Below, piece by piece: positions 56,057-64,000 of a DNA stretch of 64,000 nt. Where the stretch lies: contig CM066293.1 of NCBI GenBank assembly GCA_033816765.1, positions 1,860,001-1,924,000 on the forward strand, written 5' to 3'. Both the position numbers and the translations under genes were made by a program. The stretch is from Nothopassalora personata (Eukaryota > Ascomycota > Dothideomycetes > Mycosphaerellales > Mycosphaerellaceae). The notes under the pieces are model-generated. The model made no database searches, was not told the DNA's origin, and saw only the letters and a program-made list of their open reading frames with translations. The first letter of the stretch is position 1; each line of letters starts with the position of its first letter.

Positions 56057-57522
56057 TAATAATGAAGATAAGGGTATTTCTTAAGGAGTGTTAGGTTTAG
56101 TATAACCTATAATCTTACTAAGTTAACTAACGAGTTAGGTAACCTTCATTCGATCGAGATTTGTTCTCGTCGAGTAGGAGTAAGAGGGAGAGCAGTATAA
56201 AGCAGTAGCGAGGTAGCGGTTAGGTAAGGTTATATTCTAAATAGTAAGATTAAATAGTGAGTTGAACGCTTCGAAAGCTACGAGGGCGTTTCTTCGCATT
56301 CCTAAATATAAAGGAATACATCGTCCGGATCTATAGTATCTATCTACGGATCTTATAGATCCTAAGGATCTATAGTGTCTATCGAGGGAGCGACGAATCC
56401 TCTATATAGGGAATCTATGTTACGAAACACGGATCCTAATGTCGTTACGTGCTAGCGCGAGTAAGCCTTAGGCCTATTACGCTTAGACCGTAATAAGGAG
56501 CTCTTACTTATCTTTACTCTCTTAGGTACTATATATACGACGGACGAATTAAAGGTCCTATATAGAGTTATATACCTTAGCGGAGAGGTAAGTAAGCGAT
56601 AGTATACTAACTATAGCGTCTTTAATCTCGTAAGGTATATATACTAGGACTTTAAGGAATTCTATTAAAATGTATATAGCGATCCTATAAATCGCGTACT
56701 TAATATTATATTAGAGTACAAGGTTATAAAGTAGAAGGATAACTAGATAGTACGATAGTTTACGACTAAGCTAGATATTATAGAGGGCTACTTAAGTAAC
56801 TACTCGGAAGCGTAATACGTACGGTATCTACTAGTAAAGCTTACGCCTCGCTTACGGTCCGCTATTATTAACTACTATAATATCCCTATAACTAGAGAAG
56901 AGCTAGTAGTCCTAGCCTCGCGTATCGAAAGTACTAAGCGCTAAGGTAGTAGCGGAGGGTACGACCGCGGATAGTATAGGCGTCGTAAGTGTAAAGCTAA
57001 GGACGTATATAAGCGGGCCGATTGCCTAAAGTAATAGAAGTTAAGTTAAGTACCGGGCGCCTCGGGTACGAGTTAGTAGCGAGACGCCGGTAGCTCGTCT
57101 TTAACTAGCTAGAAGTTAAAGGTAGAATACTACGGCTACGGTAAGAAGGGTTACTATAAGATAGAGTACTAAAGTAGATACCTATAGAAGGACCGTAATA
57201 CATAAGCGGTTTATAGGCTAGAAACTATAAAGGCTTTAACTAAGAAGGGTAAATAGGGAAAAGGTAGAGGACTAGGTAAGGGTCGCTCCTAAGTCTAAAT
57301 TTCTATATAGACCCCTTAAGGTAAGTCGATACGAGTCTAGAGCGTTACTTACGAGGCGCCGTCGAGACGCGTAAAGGCTTTTACGAGGCTACGTTTCTCC
57401 TAGATAATAGTATAGATTTAAGCTTAGTATCGTACGAGTGTATACTCCGATACTAGATATAGCTTATTAGTAGTATAAAGCTTCTAAATCTAGAGTCGTA
57501 CACGTAGAACTAAGGGTATTAC
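56057..57522 (+). pseudogene. Gypsy-A3 gag, central and C-terminal parts, and protease start
   Basis: Resumes after Gypsy-D at 56057-56088 and, after a solo LTR, at 56501-57522. Same gag core as Gypsy-A 37690-38000. The zinc knuckle at 57125-57169 reads YYGYGKKGYYKIEY, where all three Cys and the His are Tyr because TGC became TAC and CAC became TAC or TAT. It is cut at 57522 by Gypsy-A2. Confidence 0.7.
56089..56495. repeat. Solo LTR of an unidentified element (407 bp)
   Basis: TGTTAGGTTTAG...GACCGTAATA with TSD aggag (56084-56088 and 56496-56500). The flanks join to continuous Gypsy-A gag. It is RIP-mutated and unrelated in sequence to the other LTRs seen here, though tctaaatataaaggaa-type words recur in the Gypsy-D LTR. 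Confidence 0.85.
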
Positions 57523-57720
57523 TATAAGGACCGTAAGGCTATAAGGGGATATCGTAATATATAGTACGCCTACGATCTTCTAATCGTAGATAAACTAAAG
57601 CTTACTTTCTTCTATAGACGCTATACGCGTCTCCTAGTGTACGTATATGCGTTACGTACGGTATATTAAGCCGGGTATAGCCGTAATATATATAAGGATT
57701 AGCTATAGGCTACCCTTATA
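57523..57720 (-). repeat. Gypsy-A2 3' LTR (198 bp)
   Basis: TATAAGGACC...CCCTTATA, inserted in Gypsy-A3 protease. Nearly every CA/TG is TA. Confidence 0.9.
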
Positions 57721-57901
57721 ACTACCTCCCCTTCTAGGACGAGCTACCCTTAGCTTACGGCTTTAGGAGGTTTCTATATAAGTAATCTATCTACTTCTCG
57801 TAGATTCCGTTACTATACGACCCGCCTACGGGTCTCGTACGTATTATTATCGGGGTATAGGTAGGTAAAGTTATAGTTACCGGGTTAACTAACTCGAGGG
57901 T

Positions 57902-59049
57902 TTAAGAAGCGTACCCTCTCCCTCCGTTTCCTTCTTTTTTCTTATACTACGTTCTCGTAGCTTACCGTACCCGTACTACTAGCGATCTACTAGCTCCTTA
58001 CTAGCGACTACTAAGCAACCCGCTAGTACTACTATAGCTTTAGACGAAGCTATCTAAGACTAGCTCCGCTAGGAGGCCCTTTTAGGGGGCCTATTAGTAC
58101 TACTAATACTATTGCTAGCACTACTATAGATATCTAGCGGGCTTAGCGCACTAGATACGCTAGCGAAGCGTAAGTTTAGCGTACTAGGCCCGTAGACCCC
58201 TAAGTTATTACTAGCTAAGCGTCTAGGTATAGATATTAAGATATATATATAGTATCTCCCCTACTTCATAAATAGTAAGTATTCGCTACGCTCTTTACTT
58301 ACGATATGCTTACTAATAGTATAGTAGACGAGTAGGATACGTATAATAGTATTACTACCGGCGAGTGACTTAAGAAGTATAGGCGCTATAGGGATAATAG
58401 GCACCTATACGTTAGTAATACTAGCGTCGCTATCGCGTAGATAGTAGCTCGCCTACGTACCGCCCGCGCCTAGTGCGATAAGCTTATCTAGGGGCTTAGT
58501 AACCCTATTACTAAGTAGGAGTAGGATGCTCTAGACTAGTAGTATAAGGTCTACGCCTAGCTAGGCGAGTAGATCTTAGAGGTAAGTACTACGCCTCGCT
58601 AGCGCTCCCTACGCTCGCCGCGTACGGCGTACTATTGCTTCCTATATAAATTAGCTAACCTCCTCCTAGGCTAAGAGGCAGTTTAGTACCTATAAGAATA
58701 AGCGCCTAGACGATACCCGCGTACGGTTTGCCGGCGCCTCTACTACTACTACCCTCTCCTCCGCCGCCGCTACTACGTCCGTAGTTCTATAGTAAGAGTA
58801 GAATAGGACTCTTAATAGGCTCTTCGAGCTCGGCCGTACTATAAGTAACACGCGTATCGTATACGTATCCTATACTAACCGTAGTTATAGTTCCTATATA
58901 CTAGAAATATCGATACTACTACGGCCGATAGGGCCTTTCTACTACTAGCCCTACGGGGCGAGTATAATAAGGAGGATAATAAGGACGATAATAACGAGTA
59001 ACCGCGCGCTCCGCGTATACTAGCCGCCTACTACGCGCCTATCTTCTAT
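57902..59049 (-). pseudogene. Gypsy-A2 copy of the candidate accessory ORF
   Basis: Parallels 25166-26317: ATA in place of ATG, hydrophobic run LLVIIVLIILLIILA, TAA at 57902-57904. It is four nt shorter, from a three-base loss near 58120 and a one-base difference in the T-run near 57930, so its last codons are out of frame relative to Gypsy-A. Confidence 0.4.
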
Positions 59050-59499
59050 CTACGTAGCGCCGTAGCGCGCCTATAAAAGTTTATTTTAAAATAAATACTC
59101 TTCTCTCTACTCTTCTCTCTCCTTACCTTCCTCTCTAATGTTATTACTATTGGGGGTATTTACTTAACTAAGTAAGCGAGCCTTTTAATCCGATAGAGTA
59201 TACCTAGAGTTAGTGTCTTATATATAGGTTATAGCTAATATTACTATTAGGGGTAGAGACTACCGTTAATATAGATACTATCGGATAGGCCCCCCCCGTA
59301 TTATTAGTAAAAAGAGGAGGTTATATCTAAAGGGTAAGGTCCTTATATCCGGCTACCGAAGGGTTAAGGCCTAAATATATAACCTATGTCCTTACTTCGG
59401 CGCCTTATACGGCCTTCGTAGACACCTTATATTTAACTACTATACGCGTAGCCTTCGCGGATCCTTCCGCCGGCTTATACCGTCTTCGCTAACGCCTTA

Positions 59500-62400
59500 T
59501 ATTCGGCTACTATACGCGTAGTATTTACGAGTCCTTATACTAGCTCCTAGCTATTATATTCCTCTAGCTAGCCCTTCTATCGTACTAGGTACTATACCTT
59601 ACCCTTATACTTACGCTTTCCTAGCACTACCTCTACTTTATATTCTCCGTCCTTATTAGCGAGGGATATAGTACCTCTATCCTTCTTACTACCCGCGTAC
59701 GGCTCGAGGAGGGATATATAGAATATATTATAAATTCTTAAGTCGGCTAGTAGTACTAGGCGATACGCCTACGAACCGATAGCGTCAATAATACGATACG
59801 GTCTAATAAACTTCGGACCTATCTTCTTCTTTGGTAATACTAACCTTAGGTTCTTCGTAGATAATAAGACTATATTCCCTACGTAATAGCTCTTAGCCTT
59901 ATAAGTCTTATTATAGTAGCGAGCCTAGTTATCTACTACGGTTTCCTAGCGCTTCGTAAGTATAGTACGTATTTCTCGTATATAGTTAACTAAGTCTACT
60001 ACTACTAGTACCTCCCCTTCCCGGATCTCGCCTCGAGATCCTATAGGTCTTAGGGTAATATCTAGTCTCTAACTATACACTATCTTTAATAGACTTATAC
60101 GTAGCGTAGAGTAGACGCTATTATTATATATAAATTTAGTAATAGCTAGCTACTTAGTCTACTCTATCTAGTTCTCGCTATAGTAATAACGAAGGTACTA
60201 TTCTAAGGTTTAGTTTACTCTCTTAGTCTAACCGTTAGTCTAAGGGTAAAAAGCTATAGATAGCTTACGCTTTACCTACGCCTTAAAGTAGAAGTTACTC
60301 TAGAACTTACTCGTAAATACTAACCCGCGGTTACTTACTATACCCGCTAGGATACTATAATACCGTACGACTTCGTCTCGTAAGAGCCTCGTAAGCTCTA
60401 CGGCTATATATATCTTAGTCGTAGGAATATATAAGTTTATTTTAGAGTAGCGGTCGACGATTACTAGTATCGTATTATATACGTATTCTCCTCGCTTACT
60501 TAGCGATAGGTCCGTAATAAAATCTATAGTAATTTCTTACTATAGACTGTCTAGCCTAGGTAGCGGTTATAGCTCGCCGTAGGGTCGATAGCGCCTCGCC
60601 TTCGAGGTTTAATACGCTCTATAGTTTCCTATATACTCCCTTATATCCTTACTAAGTAATTCCTACTAGTAGTAATATCGTAGTAGCTCTTTAGTCTTTA
60701 CCTTACTAAAGTACCCTACTAGTAGGTCGTTATAATATATATAGAGTAACTATACTCTTACTACGTAATCTTTAGGTACGATAATCGCGTTTCCGCGATA
60801 GACTAACCCGTCTTTTATATACTAGTCCTTAGCGTCCCCTTCGCTAGACGCCTACGATAAGTATATAACGTACCTATCGTCTCTTCCCTATACGATTTTT
60901 ATTAGTAGTATAAGTAGTTTACCTAGGCCGCCTTATATTATTATAGCGTATACTCTTACTAGTAGCGATTAGGTCCCCTACGGCTCGTAGGCTCCTACTA
61001 CCGTTATCGTCGCCTTATCCTATATCTTTTCGTAGGTAGCGGTTACGTACCTTACTATAGGCTCGTCCTCTCTTAATAGGGATTCCTTCTAGAAAGATAG
61101 CTTACTTTATAGCGTAGGAAGTAAGTTCGACGTCTACTACGCTACGCGTACGTAGTTACTACGTCGCGATAGCGTATCGGCTAGGTTACTCTTCCCCGGC
61201 CTATACTCTACTACGAAGTTGAAAGATTATAGAAACGTCGCCTATCGAGCTTACCTCCTATTTAGCTACTTTATTATTATAAAACCCTATAGATTCGTAT
61301 AGTCGACTAGTACCTAAACTATATACGATACGCCTTTAAGGTACGGTCGCTAATGCTTAAATGCCTCTACTACTACTAGTAGCTCCTAGTTATAGGTCTT
61401 ATAATTATACTTAGTAGGTACTATCTTACGAGAATAGAAGGTAATTAGATACTACTTAGTCCTAAATAACTAAGAGATAATACCTATAATCGTAAATCCT
61501 AAGGTATCCGTTTTAACCCTCGTACGTAACAAAGGATCGAAGTACCTTAGGATAGGTACTCTAAGGAACCTAGCTTTTAGCCGTTAGAATACTTACTCCT
61601 CGTAAGCGGACTATATAAGAGGCCCCTACTTCTTACTATTCTTATATCTCTTAAGTAGGTCTATTAATAGCTTCGCGATCCTCGAGTACCCTTCGATAAA
61701 GCGCCTATAGAAGTTATAGAATCCTAGGAAGGATTAGACTTTATAGAAGCTCGTAGGCGTAGGCTATTCCTCGATTGCGGCTACCCTACTCCTATCTATT
61801 AATACGCCCGCGACGCTTACGATAAATCTTAGGAACTTAGTACTCTCCTAGAAGAAGCTATACTGCTTTAGGTTCGTAAATAGGGCGAACTTCCGTAGCC
61901 TCTCTAGTACCGCGCGTACGGCTCGTACGTACTCCTTACGCGTTATACTATAGATAAGGATATTATCTAGGTAGACTACGTAGATATTATCTACTAACCT
62001 AGTAAGGGCCTTATTAATATACCTCTAAAAGGTAGCTAGTACGTTAGTTAACCTAAAAGGTATAACTAAGTACTCGTAGTAACCGTATCGCGTACGAAAC
62101 GTAGTCTTCTACTCGTCTCCTTACTTAATAGGAATACGGTAGTAGGCATCCTATAGGTTAATTATAGTAAAGAGCCTCGTACCCTATAGCCTATCTAATG
62201 TCTTACTAATTAGGGGTAGTAGGTATTAGTTCTTTACTATAATCTTATTTAGGCCTCTATAATCTATATAGAGCCTAAGAGTACTATTCTTCTTTAGTAC
62301 GAATAGGTTAGGCGTACCCGCCTCGCTTACGAATTGCCTAATCTACCCCTTCTCTATTACTTACTTAAGGTATTCCTTTAAGGCCTCTAGCTTAGTTAGG

Positions 62401-63690
62401 GACTAGTAGTATAGCGGCTTAAAAGGGGGTTTCTTTCCTTCTACGAGATTGATCGTATACTTAACCCCGTCGGGTATCTTACGCTTTACCTACTTATTAG
62501 GTACGTATATATCTCGGAAGTCCGTAAATTCTTTAGGCTATAAGGGACCCTCTCCTTCGGATACTACTATAGTAATAACCCGAATACTTATCGTATATAC
62601 CTACTTTAAGCTCTCGAGATCCTTAAGGAACTCGCGTATAGTACGCTACTAAATCGTAGGCGTCTTAGTACCGTAGTACTACTAGTTATCCTTATCGGCC
62701 TTTATAATCCAATTATAATACCGCTAGGGTCTACCTAAGATAACTAACGGCCTACCTATAGGCGCAATATAGTAGATAGCGTCGCTTACGCGCTCTACTC
62801 CTATATCGTTAGCTAGTCGTACGCGAACCGTATAGGCGCCGTAGTAATACCCTTAGTCCTACGCGTACGACTCTAGATTTAGAAGCTTTATACTACTAAT
62901 AGGCTATATCTAGTATTAGAGTATATACTCGTACGATACTAAGCTTAAATCTATACTATTATCTAGGAGAAACGTAGCCTCGCGAAAGCCCTTACGCGTC
63001 TTAACGGCGCCTCGTAAGTAACGCGCTAGACTCGTATCGACTTACCTTAAGGGGTCTATATAGAAACTCGGACTTAGGAGCGACCCTTACCTAGTCCTCT
63101 ATCTTTTCCCTATTCGCCCTTCTTAGTTAAAGCCTCGATAGTTTCTAACCTACGAACCGCTTACGCGTTACGGTCTTTCTATAGGTCTCTATTCTAGTAC
63201 TCCGTCTTATAGTAACCCTTCCTACCGTAGCCGTAGTACTCTACTTTCGACTTCTAGCTAGTTAAAGACGAGCTACCGGCGTCTCGCTACTAACTTGCAC
63301 CCGAGGCGCCCGGTACTTAACTCTACTTCTATTACTTTAGGCGATCGGCCCGCTTATGTACGCCCTTAGCTTTACGCTTACGACGTACATACTACCCGCG
63401 GTCGTGCCCTCCGCTACTACCTCGGCGCTCGGTACTTTCGATACGCGAGGCTAGGGCTACTAGGTCTTCTCTAGTCGTAGGGATATTATAGTAGCTAACG
63501 ATAGCGGACCGTAAGCGAGGCGTAAGCTTCGCTAGTAGGTACCGTATACATTACGCTTCCGAGTAGTTACCTAACTAGTCCTCTATAATATCTAGCTTAG
63601 TCGCGAACTGTCGCGCTATCTAGTTATCCTTCTATCTCGTAACCTCGTACTCTAATATAACGTTAAGTACGCGATTTATAGGATCGCTAT
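59500..63690 (-). pseudogene. Gypsy-A2 gag-pol with chromodomain
   Basis: Colinear with 26700-30758 plus the adjoining gag at 37686-37830. The junction in gag is unbroken here (ttacctaactagtcc at ~63568-63582), which proves the B1 insertion site in Gypsy-A. Stops and Cys-to-Tyr changes are denser than in Gypsy-A. Confidence 0.8.
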
Positions 63691-63692
63691 AT

Positions 63693-63898
63693 TATTACGT
63701 TACAAGTGGTTAGAAGTTACAAAATGGGCTTATAAAGGTGTTTCAAAAGTAGATAGTAGATTATATGTGTCTAAGCTAGAATTGAAAGGGCTACTTATAG
63801 AAAGGCTATAGGTAACTAATTAATGTTACCTAATTCTTAGCCGCTGCTACCTTAGGTTTAATTAGGCTATAGCGCCGGTGCACGCTTAGATCGTAACA
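63693..63898 (-). repeat. Reverse Copia-1 copy, 3' LTR (206 bp)
   Basis: Same length as both Copia-1 LTRs. It retains CCGCTGCTACC (the GGCAGCAGCGG core with one change), a spot that RIP spares in all copies. Confidence 0.9.
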
Positions 63899-64000
63899 CA
63901 CCCCCTTAGCTCGTGCGGCTTATAGGTAAATAAGCTAATCGCATGTAATTGCGTGCACCCTATCTATCACCTATTACCCTACCCACCTACCTATAACGTA
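63693..64000 (-). mobile_element. Copia-1 family element in reverse orientation, cut by the window end
   Basis: Its 3' LTR (206 bp) is 63693-63898, in window orientation TATTACGTTA...GATCGTAACA, followed by the purine tract in complement (cacccccttagctcg) and 3' internal sequence. Inserted into Gypsy-A2 gag. Confidence 0.9.

Larger units (their letters stand above)
17108..57522 (+). mobile_element. Gypsy-A3, 5' part of a chromodomain Gypsy element, split by Gypsy-D and Gypsy-A2
   Basis: Pieces are 17108-17689, 56057-56088 and 56501-57522. They hold the 5' LTR, gag and the start of protease. Gypsy-D interrupts at gaatt, a solo LTR at aggag, and the minus-strand copy Gypsy-A2 begins at 57523. 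The remainder, with pol and 3' LTR, must lie beyond the window. Same family as Gypsy-A and A2, opposite orientation. Confidence 0.8.
57523..63692 (-). mobile_element. Gypsy-A2, second minus-strand copy, 5' end beyond a nested Copia-1 copy
   Basis: 3' LTR at 57523-57720, purine tract beside it, then the same order as Gypsy-A read from the 3' end. More strongly mutated: RT box near 61960-61985 reads VVYLDN, so the second catalytic Asp is lost, and the zinc knuckle (63197-63240) has all Cys changed to Tyr. Gag is interrupted at 63692. The 5' LTR is off the window. Confidence 0.88.

Overview
The window is from a filamentous ascomycete (Pezizomycotina). The left end holds intron-bearing genes with short introns (50-74 nt) and GT...AG borders. 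The rest is a block of LTR retrotransposons carrying the signature of repeat-induced point mutation (RIP): CpA to TpA and TpG to TpA, with TAG/TAA stops at former Gln/Trp codons and CTAG everywhere. I read it by eye and ran no database search.

Region 1 (1-8884) is ordinary, unmutated gene space. It has a xylitol dehydrogenase-type gene (5' end cut by the window), a sugar-porter MFS gene, a convergent class III aminotransferase (dialkylglycine decarboxylase type) on the minus strand, and a divergent drug/H+ antiporter-like MFS gene. The exon models give intact frames of 520, 436 and 488 aa for the three complete genes. Three of the four genes contain micro-exons of 17, 18 and 22 nt.

Region 2 (8885-64000) is nested retrotransposons. 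I placed most boundaries to the base from LTR pairs and target-site duplications (TSDs). Copia-1 (8885-16034, TSD ctagt) lies beside Copia-3 (from 16045). Copia-3 is split by Gypsy-A3 (from 17108). Gypsy-A3 is split by Gypsy-D (17690-56051, TSD gaatt). Gypsy-D is split by Gypsy-C (18197-49421, TSD ctat). Gypsy-C is split by Gypsy-A (24785-38590, TSD taggc) and by Copia-2 (39005-44600, TSD aggaa). Gypsy-A is split by Gypsy-B1 (30763-37681, TSD ctaa). Gypsy-B1 holds an unmutated solo LTR (31225-31573, TSD cttaa). That is seven levels. Further right are two more solo LTRs, a second Gypsy-A copy (A2, from 57523), and a Copia-1 copy in reverse orientation cut by the window end. Removing the insertions rejoins the integrase frame of Gypsy-C exactly.

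The most unusual content is extra coding capacity in three Gypsy families. Gypsy-C (about 11.8 kb once insertions are removed) has, between integrase and 3' LTR, a frame of about 1,110 codons that I cannot assign to a family. It sits behind an inverted copy of a palindromic LTR module that could be its promoter. The deletion derivative B1 keeps the C-terminal half of this frame but has lost RT and integrase. Gypsy-A has a candidate frame of about 383 codons after its chromodomain, with a hydrophobic N-terminal stretch. Gypsy-D has an antisense Cys-rich coiled-coil frame between pol and its 3' LTR. All copies seen here are inactivated by RIP.
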